NCBI RefSeq assembly: GCF_046297595.1
Contig: NZ_JBKBHT010000002.1
Coordinates: 372,001 to 436,000 of the forward strand
Length of the DNA: 64,000 bases
Source: Ferrovibrio sp046297595
GTDB lineage: Bacteria; Pseudomonadota; Alphaproteobacteria; Ferrovibrionales; Ferrovibrionaceae
Reading direction: 5' to 3'
Shown here in pieces: positions 51,399 to 59,867 of this stretch (positions are counted from its first letter, which is position 1; each line of letters starts with the position of its first letter). The notes below the pieces were generated by a model. It had not been told where the DNA came from, ran no database searches, and saw nothing but the letters and a program-made list of their open reading frames with translations. Made by a program: the position numbers and the translations under genes.

Positions 51399-52058
51399 AT
51401 GACCATCCAGACCATCTCCCCGAAGAGCTACAACCGCCTCGACAAGGACAATGCCGTTGTCCTGCTGGTGGACCACCAGGCCGGTCTGCTGTCGCTGGTG
51501 CGCGACATCGACCCCGACAAATTCCGCAACAACGTGCTGGCGGTGGCCGATCTCGCAAAATTCTTCAATCTGCCGACCATCCTGACCACCAGTTTCGAAA
51601 GCGGCCCGAACGGCCCGCTGATGCCGGAACTGAAGGCGATGTTCCCCGATGCGCCTTATATCGCCCGTCCGGGCAATATCAACGCCTGGGACAACGAGGA
51701 TTTTGTGAAAGCCGTGAAAGCGACGGGCCGCAAGCAACTCATCATCGCCGGCGTCGTCACCGAAGTCTGCGTGGCGTTCCCCGCACTCTCGGCGCTCGCC
51801 GAAGACTTCGACGTCTTCGTGGTGACCGATGCCTCGGGTACCTTCAACGAGATCGCCCAGCAGGCTGCCTGGAATCGCATGAGCCAGGCCGGCGCCCAGT
51901 TGATGAACTGGTTTGGTGTCGCCTGCGAGCTGCATCGCGACTGGCGCAATGACATCGAAGGTCTGGCCAAGCTGCTCGCCGACCATATCCCCGACTACAA
52001 GAACCTGATGACCAGCTACTTCGCGCAGCAGGCCACGATCAAGAAGCCGGCTGCCTGA
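51399..52058 (+). CDS. YcaC-like isochorismatase-family hydrolase
   Basis: 219 residues. Cysteine hydrolase fold: V-V-L-L-V-D-H-Q-A-G-L-L-S-L-V (Asp of the triad), G-R-K-Q-L-I-I-A-G-V-V-T-E-V-C-V-A-F-P-A (catalytic Cys), then DVFVVTDASGTF. Very similar in pattern to YcaC. The substrate is unknown. It sits between a LysR regulator and a terminator identical to that of groEL. Confidence 0.9.
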   Translation: MTIQTISPKSYNRLDKDNAVVLLVDHQAGLLSLVRDIDPDKFRNNVLAVADLAKFFNLPTILTTSFESGPNGPLMPELKAMFPDAPYIARPGNINAWDNEDFVKAVKATGRKQLIIAGVVTEVCVAFPALSALAEDFDVFVVTDASGTFNEIAQQAAWNRMSQAGAQLMNWFGVACELHRDWRNDIEGLAKLLADHIPDYKNLMTSYFAQQATIKKPAA

Positions 52059-52079
52059 AGCGTGGGGCGTGGCCCACGG

Positions 52080-52109
52080 AAAGGCCCGGTGGAAACACCG
52101 GGCCTTTTT
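52080..52109 (+). terminator. terminator identical to the groEL terminator
   Basis: The same 12-bp stem and GAAA loop as at 50218-50247, within a 41-bp exact repeat (52076-52116). It ends the LysR-ycaC unit, 22 bases after the stop. Confidence 0.9.
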
Positions 52110-52116
52110 CGTTGTG

Positions 52117-52300
52117 TGGACAAAATGGGTTGTTTTTCCCGGAATACGCGACGGAATCGAAAATGATTTAAGACAAATTCGCGTAAATTCTATTATCGAC
52201 TCAATAGCTTAAGTGATGTTTTAAACATAAATTATTCTTGCCAGAACAATCTCCTGCTGAGACTAATAGCGCAGTATTCAACCTTCGGGGGGAGGTGGAA
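52117..52300. other. AT-rich leader ahead of the aerotaxis genes
   Basis: A markedly AT-rich stretch (52130-52260) compared with its surroundings. TATTAT (52191-52196) is the best -10-like element, without a clear -35. GGGGGGAGG (52287-52295) is the ribosome-binding site that selects the ATG at 52301. No regulator site was recognised. Confidence 0.4.
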
Positions 52301-52831
52301 ATGCAGCGGCCGGAGCCAACCGGGCGAGAGCGGCAATTCGCCGAGAACCAGATCATCGTCAGCAAGACGGATCTGAAAGGGCGCATCACTTACGTCAACG
52401 ATATCTTCTGCCAGGTCGGCCTCTACGAGGAAGAGGAAGTCCTCGGCCAGCCGCATTCCATCGTGCGCCATCCGGAAATGCCGCGCGCCGTGTTCCATCT
52501 GCTCTGGCAGCGCATTCGCGATGGCGATGAAATCTTCGCCTATGTGAAGAACCTGGCCAAGAACGGCGATCATTACTGGGTGCTCGCCCATGTCACGCCC
52601 AGTCGCGACCTGCAGGGCAATGTGGATGGTTTCCATTCCAATCGCCGCGTGCCGGGCCGCAGCGCGCTTGCGGTGATCGAGCCGCTGTATCGCCAGGTCT
52701 GCGAAGCGGAGGAGCGTGTGGCCGACCGCAAGCAGGGCATGCAGGCCGGCCTCGCCATGATCGAAAGCGCGCTGCAGGCGCGCGGCCTGGATTACGACCG
52801 TTTCATACTGGGATTGGCCGTGCAGGCCTGA
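52301..52831 (+). CDS. Aer-like PAS-domain protein
   Basis: 176 residues from the ATG at 52301, preceded by a strong GGGGGGAGG site (an in-frame ATG at 52238 is less likely). A single PAS domain at about 12-110: I-V-S-K-T-D-L-K-G-R-I-T-Y-V-N-D-I-F, HSIVRHPEMPRAVFHLLWQ and Y-V-K-N-L-A-K-N-G-D-H-Y-W-V. The HPEMP/W motif is the FAD-binding signature of Aer-type aerotaxis PAS domains. No transducer domain is attached; a soluble chemoreceptor gene follows by 22 bases. The two appear to form a split Aer-type energy sensor. Confidence 0.85.
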   Translation: MQRPEPTGRERQFAENQIIVSKTDLKGRITYVNDIFCQVGLYEEEEVLGQPHSIVRHPEMPRAVFHLLWQRIRDGDEIFAYVKNLAKNGDHYWVLAHVTPSRDLQGNVDGFHSNRRVPGRSALAVIEPLYRQVCEAEERVADRKQGMQAGLAMIESALQARGLDYDRFILGLAVQA

Positions 52832-52853
52832 TCACATAAACCAGGGGGATAAA

Positions 52854-54221
52854 ATGCTGCTGGCCGCGTCGCGACACCGGAAGGCGTTGGCACAGATCGA
52901 TGCGATCTGCGCCAGGGCGGCGCAGGGCGACATGTCGGGGCGCATCCTGCATCTGAAGGAGTATGGCGACCTAGCTCCCACGCTGGCGGCCTTCAACCGC
53001 CTGCTCGATCTCACCGATGCCTATATCCGCGAATCCGGCGCCTCGCTGTCGTTTGCCGCGCAGGGCAAGTATTTCCGTCCCTTCCTGCCCCAGGGCATGG
53101 TGGGGAATTTCCGCGGCGGCGCCGATATCATCAACGGCGCGCGCCAGACCATGGAGGCCGGCGCGGAGGAAACCGCGCGGCTGCAGGCCGAGGTGGCCGA
53201 ACTGGTGACGGCTGCTGCCGCCGGCGATCTGGGCGGTCGCCTCAGCCTGGATGGCAAGGACGGTTTCATGCGCCGCCTGGCCGAGGGCATCAACATGCTG
53301 GTGGAGCGCACCGGCACGGCCTTCGGCGAGGTGGCGCGCGTCATCGCGGCGATGGCCGGCGGCGACCTCAGCAAGGAAATGCAGGGCGACTACCAGGGCG
53401 TCTTCGCCACCGTGCAGCAGGATACCAATCGCACCATTGCGGCTCTGCGCGACGTGGCGCAGCAGCTTGGCCGCGCGGCCGAGGCCGTGCAGATGGCGGC
53501 CGACCAGATCGACGAGGGCAGCCGCGATCTTGCCGGCCGCACCGAAAGCCAGGCCGCCACGCTGGAGCAGACGGCGGCGGCCATGCACCAGATCACCGCG
53601 ACCGTGCGGCAGACCGCCGACAATGCCCAGGCCGCCAGCCAGCTTACGGTGGCGGCGCGCGACACGGCCGAGACCGGCGGCGCCGTGGTGCAGCAGGCCG
53701 TACAGGCCATGGGCCGCATCGAGCAGAGCGCGGCGAAGATCGGCGATATCGTCGGCCTGATCGACGAGATCGCGTTCCAGACCAACCTGCTGGCGCTGAA
53801 CGCTTCGGTGGAGGCGGCTCGCGCGGGAGAGGCCGGAAAAGGTTTTGCGGTGGTGGCGCAGGAGGTGCGCGCCCTGGCCCAGCGTAGCGCCAATGCCAGC
53901 AAAGACATCAAGGCGCTGATCGCGGAATCGGGCGCGGAGGTGAGGACGGGCGCCGAGCTGGTCAACCGCGCCGGCGCCTCGCTGGGCGACATCGTCAATG
54001 CGGTGAAGAAAGCCAGCGACATCGTGGCCGAGATCGCGGCGGCCTCGGCCGAACAGTCGCGCAGCCTGGACGAAGCCAATACTGCCGTCGCCAGCCTGGA
54101 CCAGATGACCCAGCGCAACAGCGCTTTGGTCGAGGAAACCTCGGCCTCGGCGCGCACGCTGGCCGATCTGGCGCGCCAGCTCAGTGGCATTGTCGGTTTC
54201 TTTCGCCTGTCGCGCGGCTAA
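52854..54221 (+). CDS. soluble methyl-accepting chemotaxis protein with HAMP-like repeats
   Basis: 455 residues without membrane segments or a periplasmic domain. The N-terminal half shows three HAMP-like units (R-A-A-Q-G-D-M-S-G-R-I, A-A-A-G-D-L-G-G-R-L and A-M-A-G-G-D-L-S-K-E-M). The C-terminal half is a canonical signalling domain with its hairpin tip at about residues 303-345 (IDEIAFQTNLLALNASVEAARAGEAGKGFAVVAQEVRALAQRS). It follows the Aer-like PAS gene and is likely to receive that sensor's signal in the cytosol. No CheB/CheR-binding pentapeptide is seen at the C-terminus. Confidence 0.92.
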   Translation: MLLAASRHRKALAQIDAICARAAQGDMSGRILHLKEYGDLAPTLAAFNRLLDLTDAYIRESGASLSFAAQGKYFRPFLPQGMVGNFRGGADIINGARQTMEAGAEETARLQAEVAELVTAAAAGDLGGRLSLDGKDGFMRRLAEGINMLVERTGTAFGEVARVIAAMAGGDLSKEMQGDYQGVFATVQQDTNRTIAALRDVAQQLGRAAEAVQMAADQIDEGSRDLAGRTESQAATLEQTAAAMHQITATVRQTADNAQAASQLTVAARDTAETGGAVVQQAVQAMGRIEQSAAKIGDIVGLIDEIAFQTNLLALNASVEAARAGEAGKGFAVVAQEVRALAQRSANASKDIKALIAESGAEVRTGAELVNRAGASLGDIVNAVKKASDIVAEIAAASAEQSRSLDEANTAVASLDQMTQRNSALVEETSASARTLADLARQLSGIVGFFRLSRG

Positions 54222-54238
54222 CCGGCTTTTGCATTGCC

Positions 54239-54724
54239 ATGCCGCCTTTCGACGCCAGTACTGCCACGCTTTGCCGCCGCTGCATCGCTGCCGGCAAGCA
54301 GCCCTGCAAGGCGAATCTTCTGCGCCTGCACGATTATTGGGAAACCAAGCGCCACACGCGACCGTTTCCTGCCCGCGCCGACATCGATCCTCTGGACCTG
54401 CGCGACATGCTACCCAACATCTTCATCATCGAGGTGCTGGCCGAGGCGCCGCATTTCCGCTACCGCCTGTCGGGCAGCACTGTCGACGAGATCCACGGCC
54501 AGAACCTGACCGGGAAATCGCCGCGCGACATCAAGACACCCGAGGTCGCCACCATGGTGGAGGAACAGTATCGCGCGGCGCTGACCGACCGGCGGCCACG
54601 CTGCGACCATGTGAAGCTGCTGGCGCGCGACAATACCTACTGGCATTACGAGCGCCTGATCCTGCCGCTCTCCGACGACGGTCAGTCGATCAACATGTTC
54701 TTGTGCGGAATCTACGTGACGTAA
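54239..54724 (+). CDS. PAS_5 domain protein
   Basis: 161 residues, the clearest PAS_5 member in the window: LHDYWETKRHTRPFPARADIDPLDLRDMLPNIFIIEV, F-R-Y-R-L-S-G-S-T-V, H-G-Q-N-L-T-G-K, and the terminal N-M-F-L-C-G-I-Y-V strand. An N-terminal C-R-R-C...C segment could bind metal or be structural. 17 bases after the chemoreceptor gene, so perhaps part of the same sensory unit. Ligand unknown. Confidence 0.8.
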   Translation: MPPFDASTATLCRRCIAAGKQPCKANLLRLHDYWETKRHTRPFPARADIDPLDLRDMLPNIFIIEVLAEAPHFRYRLSGSTVDEIHGQNLTGKSPRDIKTPEVATMVEEQYRAALTDRRPRCDHVKLLARDNTYWHYERLILPLSDDGQSINMFLCGIYVT

Positions 54725-54734
54725 TTAACAGGCT

Positions 54735-55769
54735 TCACCCGAACATCTGCCGCGCCAGTTTCGTACCCTCGCCCAAAGCCGCCACCTTCGCAATCGCCAC
54801 CTCGCGCGACAGCGGCGCCAGGCCGCAATTGGTGCAGGGGATGATGCGTTCCTTGGGCACATACTGCATCGCCGTCTTGATCGTCTCGGCGATCTGCTGC
54901 GGCGTCTCGATGGCGTCGCTCGCCACGTCGATCACGCCCACCATTACCTCCTTGCCCTCAAGGAGTTTCATCAGATGCGGCGGCACGCGGGAATTGAAGC
55001 ATTCCAGCGACACCTGGTGGATGCGGCTTTTCGCCAGCGCCGGGAAAAAATCCTCATACTGGCGCCATTCGGACCCTAAGCTCTGCTTCCAGTCGATATT
55101 GGCCTTGATGCCGTAGCCGTAGCAGATATGCACGGCGGTTTTTGTCTTCAGGCCGTCGATGGCGCGGTGCAGCGCGTCGATGCCCCATTCGGCGGCTTCC
55201 TTCGTATAGGCGTTGAAGGCGGGTTCGTCGAACTGGATGATGTCGACGCCCTCGGCTTCCAGGGCTTTCGCTTCCTGGTTCAGCAGGGCGGCGAAGGCCA
55301 TGGCGCATTTCACCCGGTCGCCGTAATGGCGGTCGGCCACCGTATCCATGATGGTCATCGGGCCGGGCAGAGTGAACTTGATGGGCAGTTTGGTATGGGC
55401 GCGCAGGAATTTGCCTTCCCAGGGATGCGCGCGGCCTTTCAATTTAAGCTCGCCCACCACCTGCGGCACCATCGCCTTGTAGCGGTCGGCGCGGATGCCG
55501 ATCTCCACCTTGTGGGCACGGTCGATGCCGTCCACATTCTCGACGAAACCGTGCACAAAATGCTGGCGCGACATCTCGCCATCGCCGATCACGCTTAACC
55601 CGGCATCCTCCTGCCGCTTGATCCACAAAAGCGTGGCGTCGCGCTTGGCGGTTCCCAGCGCTTCGCCGCTCTGCTGCCATTGCGGCCACAGCTTATTGGT
55701 CTCGGCCAGCCAGAAGGGTTTCGGCAGGCTGCCGGCCAGGGTGGCGGGAAACAGAATCGGTGCGGCCAT
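54735..55769 (-). CDS. short MetE-like methionine synthase (MesD-type core MetE)
   Basis: 344 residues, half the size of MetE: only the catalytic C-terminal barrel is present. Landmarks A-G-S-L-P-K-P, D-I-I-Q-F-D-E-P-A-F-N, H-I-C-Y-G-Y-G-I-K-A-N-I-D-W-K, L-E-C-F-N-S, and C-T-N-C-G-L-A-P supply the His/Cys/Glu/Cys zinc site of MetE. This pattern closely resembles the aerobic core MetE (MesD) group, which uses a different methyl donor from folate-dependent MetE and usually neighbours a DUF1852 (MesX) gene; none is adjacent here. The role as a methionine synthase is inferred from family. Confidence 0.8.
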   Translation of the reverse strand: MAAPILFPATLAGSLPKPFWLAETNKLWPQWQQSGEALGTAKRDATLLWIKRQEDAGLSVIGDGEMSRQHFVHGFVENVDGIDRAHKVEIGIRADRYKAMVPQVVGELKLKGRAHPWEGKFLRAHTKLPIKFTLPGPMTIMDTVADRHYGDRVKCAMAFAALLNQEAKALEAEGVDIIQFDEPAFNAYTKEAAEWGIDALHRAIDGLKTKTAVHICYGYGIKANIDWKQSLGSEWRQYEDFFPALAKSRIHQVSLECFNSRVPPHLMKLLEGKEVMVGVIDVASDAIETPQQIAETIKTAMQYVPKERIIPCTNCGLAPLSREVAIAKVAALGEGTKLARQMFG

Positions 55770-55883
55770 TTTTCTTTTCCTCCCGGAAATACGCTTTGGC
55801 GCAATCTAGTCCGCGCGGCGGTCGATGCAACCGCCGTAGCGTCAATGCCGGCGCGGACCAATCCGGACCACAGCAATTCCAGG

Positions 55884-56918
55884 CTAGTCCTGCTTCGGCG
55901 CGGTATCGCGCGCGGAATAGTCGGGCACCTGGAACTGGCGGCGGTAGCTGCTGGGCGACAGGCCGGTGACGCGCTTGAACAGGCGGCGGAAAAACGCCGG
56001 TTCCTCATAGCCGACCTGCCAGCCGATCTCATCCACCGATTCGCCGGTGCGCTCCAGCCGGCGCTTGGCCTCTTCGATGCGCAGGCGCTGCACGTAATCC
56101 AGCGGGGCATGGCCGGTGGCATTGGTGAAGCGGCGCTTGAAGGTGCGCGTGGCCAGCCCCGATTGCCGCACCATCTGCTCGACGGGGTCGGCCACGGAGT
56201 AATGCGTCGCCAGCCAGGTCTGCGCCGTCAGGACCGCGGCATCGCCATGGTCGCGCCGGCCTTCGAACGCGATGAAGGGCGCCAGGCCGTCGCGATGCCA
56301 TTGCAGGGCGAAGAAGCGCGCCACCGCCTGGGCGGCGGCCGGGTTGACGTGGCGCGCGATCAGGTAGAGGCCCAGATCGTGCCACGACATCGAGGCACCG
56401 CAAGAGACGAACTGCTCGCGGTCGCCGGCCACCACCAGGGTCTTCTCCGGGCTGAGCGGAATATTGGGAAACACCTTCTGGAAATGCCGGCTGTAGACCC
56501 AGTGGATCGTGCTCTGGCGGCCATCGAACAAGCCGGTCTCGGCCAGCAGGAAGATGCCGGAGCAGGCGGAACACAGGATGGCGCCGTCGTCGTATCGCTG
56601 CTTCAGCCAGGTCACCAGCGCGGGATAGCGACCGGTCTGCCATTTCTCCAGCACCAGGGCGGGTACGATGATGATGTCGGTGGCCGGCACCTCCGCGATG
56701 GAACGGTGCACATGGGTCAACGTATCGCCGGCCAGGCGCTGCTCGCCGGCTTCTTCGCCCACGATCTCGACTTCGAAGGGCGGGTAGTTCGTCGCCGAAT
56801 CGATGATGCCCTGCATGGTGCGGAAGGCATTCAGCAGGTCGTAAAGCCCGTAGAGCACCGAAACCGAAGCCTCGGGCATGGCGATCAGGCTGACATGAAG
56901 GGTTGGCGGAGACGACAT
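55884..56918 (-). CDS. GlxA-family regulator (DJ-1/PfpI + AraC)
   Basis: 344 residues from the ATG at 56918. The N-terminal DJ-1/PfpI-like domain has the C-S-A-C-S-G-I-F-L-L-A-E-T-G-L elbow (about residue 120), and the C-terminal AraC helix-turn-helix pair is R-T-F-K-R-R-F-T-N-A-T-G-H-A-P-L-D-Y-V and V-G-Y-E-E-P-A-F-F-R-R-L-F-K-R. The family controls nitrogen/choline or amino-acid genes. A methyltransferase gene diverges 142 bases away and is a possible target. Confidence 0.9.
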   Translation of the reverse strand: MSSPPTLHVSLIAMPEASVSVLYGLYDLLNAFRTMQGIIDSATNYPPFEVEIVGEEAGEQRLAGDTLTHVHRSIAEVPATDIIIVPALVLEKWQTGRYPALVTWLKQRYDDGAILCSACSGIFLLAETGLFDGRQSTIHWVYSRHFQKVFPNIPLSPEKTLVVAGDREQFVSCGASMSWHDLGLYLIARHVNPAAAQAVARFFALQWHRDGLAPFIAFEGRRDHGDAAVLTAQTWLATHYSVADPVEQMVRQSGLATRTFKRRFTNATGHAPLDYVQRLRIEEAKRRLERTGESVDEIGWQVGYEEPAFFRRLFKRVTGLSPSSYRRQFQVPDYSARDTAPKQD

Positions 56919-57060
56919 TCCGGCACCGATGGCACGTTTGAACCGGTATTGACAAGTTACGCTCTCAACAGCGCGACCGGCAACCGTCAATGTGCCGCCG
57001 ACCCGCAAGCGGGCGCTGAACCCCATTCCCCCGAAGTAATTTACGCATCAGGTGACGGTA

Positions 57061-58128
57061 ATGAACGCGATCAACATCAATCAGGACAAGCTGCATGCGC
57101 TGGTCGGCATGGCTGTGGCCGATATGTCGGCCAGTAACGGCGGCGTGATGATCAGCATCGGCCACAAGCTCGGCCTCTACAAGGCCATGGCCGGCGCCGG
57201 CCCGCTCACCTCGGAGGAGGTGGCCAAGCGCGCCGGTTGCGCCGAGCGCTATGTGCGCGAGTGGCTGAACTGCAATGCCGCCGGCGGTTACGTGGTTTAT
57301 CACGCGGCCGAGCAGAAATACGAGCTGTCGCCCGAGCAGGCGATGATGCTGGCCGAAGAAAGCAGCCCGGTCTTCATTCCCAATGCCTGGGAAGTGGCGG
57401 CCTCGCTGTGGTTCGACGAGGCCAAGACCATCGCGGCCATCAAGACCGGCAAGGGCGTGGCCTGGGGCGATCACCATCATCGTCTCTATTGCGGCGTGGC
57501 CGCTTTTTTCCGCAACGGCTACCAGGCCCATCTGGTGCCGGAATGGCTGCCCGCGCTGGAGGGCGTGGTGCCCAAGCTTGAGGCCGGCGCGAAGGTGGCC
57601 GATGTGGGCTGCGGCCACGGCCATTCCGCCATCATCATGGCGCAGGCTTTTCCGAAGTCGCACTTTTGGGGCTTCGATGTGCATGAAGGCTCGATCGAGG
57701 CGGCGCGCGAGAATGCGAAGAAGGCCGGCGTGGCCGACCGCGTCACCTTCGAGGTCGCCAAGGCCGGCGACTATGCGTCGTCGGGCTTCGACCTGATCTG
57801 CTTCTTCGATGCGCTGCACGACATGGGCCATCCCGATGTGGCCCTGCGCCATGCCGCCAAAAGCCTGGCGCCGGACGGCACGGTGATGCTGGTCGAACCC
57901 TTCGCCAACGACAAGGTGGAAGACAACCTCAACCCGATCGGCCGCATGTACTATGCCGGCTCCACCGCCCTGTGCTGCGCCCATGCGATTTCGGAAAACG
58001 GCAGCCACGTGCTGGGCGCGCAGGCCGGCGAAGGCCGGCTATCGGAACTCGCGCACGCCAATGGCTTCACGCAGTTCCGTCGCGCCACGGCAACGCCCTT
58101 CAACCTGATCCTGGAACTGCGGCGCTGA
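57061..58128 (+). CDS. class I SAM methyltransferase with winged-helix N-terminus
   Basis: 355 residues from the ATG at 57061; a GTG at 57052 adds three. Residues about 20-75 look like the winged helix of O-methyltransferase-type dimerisation domains (YKAMAGAGPLTSEEVAKRAGCAERYVREWL). The SAM site is V-A-D-V-G-C-G-H-G-H-S-A-I-I (about 180-193), followed by D-L-I-C-F-F-D-A-L-H-D-M-G. Similar to the Rv2258c-like group; substrate unknown. It diverges from the GlxA-type regulator. Confidence 0.86.
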   Translation: MNAININQDKLHALVGMAVADMSASNGGVMISIGHKLGLYKAMAGAGPLTSEEVAKRAGCAERYVREWLNCNAAGGYVVYHAAEQKYELSPEQAMMLAEESSPVFIPNAWEVAASLWFDEAKTIAAIKTGKGVAWGDHHHRLYCGVAAFFRNGYQAHLVPEWLPALEGVVPKLEAGAKVADVGCGHGHSAIIMAQAFPKSHFWGFDVHEGSIEAARENAKKAGVADRVTFEVAKAGDYASSGFDLICFFDALHDMGHPDVALRHAAKSLAPDGTVMLVEPFANDKVEDNLNPIGRMYYAGSTALCCAHAISENGSHVLGAQAGEGRLSELAHANGFTQFRRATATPFNLILELRR

Positions 58129-58130
58129 AC

Positions 58131-58364
58131 ATGCAGGCCATCCTTTGGGCGGCTTTCGGTCGGCGTACCGAAGACCGCCAGACCGGCTGGCTGACCCGCG
58201 TGACCCAGGCCTTGCGCGTGCGGCACCGGCGCATCCGGGCGCGCCGGGTGCTGGCGCGGATCGATCCCCGCACCCTGCGTGATGCGGGGATCGATCCTGT
58301 CGCCGCGCATTACGAAGCCACGCGACCCTTCTGGATCGCGGAACGGCGTCTCAGGGATCTCTGA
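58131..58364 (+). CDS. DUF1127 family small protein
   Basis: 77 residues from the ATG at 58131, two bases after the methyltransferase stop. The conserved DUF1127 core is R-A-R-R-V-L-A-R-I-D-P-R-T-L-R-D-A-G-I-D-P, preceded by an Arg-rich helix. Members influence phosphate and stress responses and RNA turnover in other alphaproteobacteria; the exact role is unresolved. Confidence 0.82.
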   Translation: MQAILWAAFGRRTEDRQTGWLTRVTQALRVRHRRIRARRVLARIDPRTLRDAGIDPVAAHYEATRPFWIAERRLRDL

Positions 58365-58451
58365 AACAGGGATCGCCGATGACCGGCGGCCGCGTGTCAC
58401 GCCGCGGCCGCCGAATCCCGTTCGTCATCATCAACATGCAGGAGTGATTTC

Positions 58452-59846
58452 ATGTCGACCGCAGACGTCGGGTTCGCATCCACCGCCATCCCCGCGACAG
58501 CATCGGGTTGGACGCTGCGCCTTGAAGAAGGCCGGTCGCTGCTCCGGCTGGCTCTGCCGATTGCGCTGATCGCCCTGGTCAACATGGGCATGAGCGTGAC
58601 CGACACGCTGATGGTGTCGTGGCTGTTCGGCGCCGAGGCGTTGGCCGCGGTGGCGGTCGGCAGCGACCTCTATTCCATCATCTTCTATTTCTGTGCCGGA
58701 ACGCTCGGCGGTCTGGCGCCCTTCTATACGGCGGCGGTCACGCGGGCCGATTCGGTTTCCCGCGCCAAGCTCGAGCGCACCGGCTGGATCATGGTCGCCC
58801 TGCTGGCGCTCCTGTCGCTTCCGGCGGTCTGGTTCGCGCCGGCCTGGCTGGAGTATCTCGGTCTCGGGCGCGGCCTGCTCGATGAGGGTACGGGATACAC
58901 ACGCAGCATGGCGCTGACGCTCATCCCCATGCTGGGCGTCACGCTCTACCGCACGGTCCTCACGGCGGCGGAGAAGCCGAAGGTCTTTCTCAATGTCACG
59001 ATGGTGATGCTGCCGCTGAATGCGGTCGCCAATTATGTGCTGATGATGGGCGCAGGACCGATTCCCGCCTTCGGCCCGACCGGCGCGGGCCTGTCTACCC
59101 TGCTGGTCGCAGCCGCAACCCTTGCGGCGCTGCTGTTCGTGGCGCGGCGGGCCACCGCCACTGCGGCGATGCCGGCGGCAGCCCCGGCCGGCGCAGCGGT
59201 CGAGCACCATGGCCTGGGTGCCGTGCTGCGCGTCGGCCTTCCCATCGGCGTGACGATGCTGACCGAGACCGGCATCTTCCTGGCGGTGACACTCTATGCG
59301 GCGGCGCTCAGCGCGGCCGATGTCGCGGCCCATACGCTGACGCTTCGGCTGTCGGGCATCCTCTATGCCGGATCGGCAGCCATGCTTCAGGCCGCCATGG
59401 TGCGCATGGCGCGGGCGGCGACACTGGAGGATGCGGCGATTGCCCGGGCGGTCGTAACCAGCAGCCTTCTCATATCGCTGACGGCTGGCGCGGCGCTGTT
59501 CGCATTGATGGCTGTCAGCGCAGAACCGCTGGCTGTCTGGTTCTTCGATTCCAGTGCTGCGGGGATTGCCGCGGCCAAGGTTGCGGTGGGTCTTCTGCTC
59601 CTGCTCGGGTTGCTGGAACTGATCGTCTATCCCGGGCTGGCGGCACTGGGGCTGCTGCGCGGCCGCAAGGATACCGCCGCGACGATGACGTTCAAGCTCG
59701 TCTCCTACTGGGTGATCGGCGCACCGCTCGGCATCTGGCTTTGCGAGATTCAGAACCTGGGCGTGACCGGGCTGTGGATCGGCCTGGTCACGGGAGCCGC
59801 GCTCACCACGCTGCTGACGATGTGGCGCCTCTTCACCCGCCACTAG
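58452..59846 (+). CDS. MATE-family efflux transporter
   Basis: 464 residues with 12 predicted helices in two homologous halves (LALPIALIALVNMGMSVTDTLMVSWLFG in the first; LRVGLPIGVTMLTETGIFLAVTLYAAAL in the second). MATE pumps expel cationic compounds using Na+ or H+. 87 bases after DUF1127 and convergent with the MFS gene. Substrate unknown. Confidence 0.92.
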   Translation: MSTADVGFASTAIPATASGWTLRLEEGRSLLRLALPIALIALVNMGMSVTDTLMVSWLFGAEALAAVAVGSDLYSIIFYFCAGTLGGLAPFYTAAVTRADSVSRAKLERTGWIMVALLALLSLPAVWFAPAWLEYLGLGRGLLDEGTGYTRSMALTLIPMLGVTLYRTVLTAAEKPKVFLNVTMVMLPLNAVANYVLMMGAGPIPAFGPTGAGLSTLLVAAATLAALLFVARRATATAAMPAAAPAGAAVEHHGLGAVLRVGLPIGVTMLTETGIFLAVTLYAAALSAADVAAHTLTLRLSGILYAGSAAMLQAAMVRMARAATLEDAAIARAVVTSSLLISLTAGAALFALMAVSAEPLAVWFFDSSAAGIAAAKVAVGLLLLLGLLELIVYPGLAALGLLRGRKDTAATMTFKLVSYWVIGAPLGIWLCEIQNLGVTGLWIGLVTGAALTTLLTMWRLFTRH

Positions 59847-59867
59847 CAGCGGGCGCGCGGCCGCGGA

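Noticed and set aside
50214..52116. Interpretation of the 41-bp repeats as att sites of an integrative element
   Set aside because: The repeats are functional terminator hairpins, there is no integrase, and the enclosed genes have normal composition. Reported only as a possible recombination pair.
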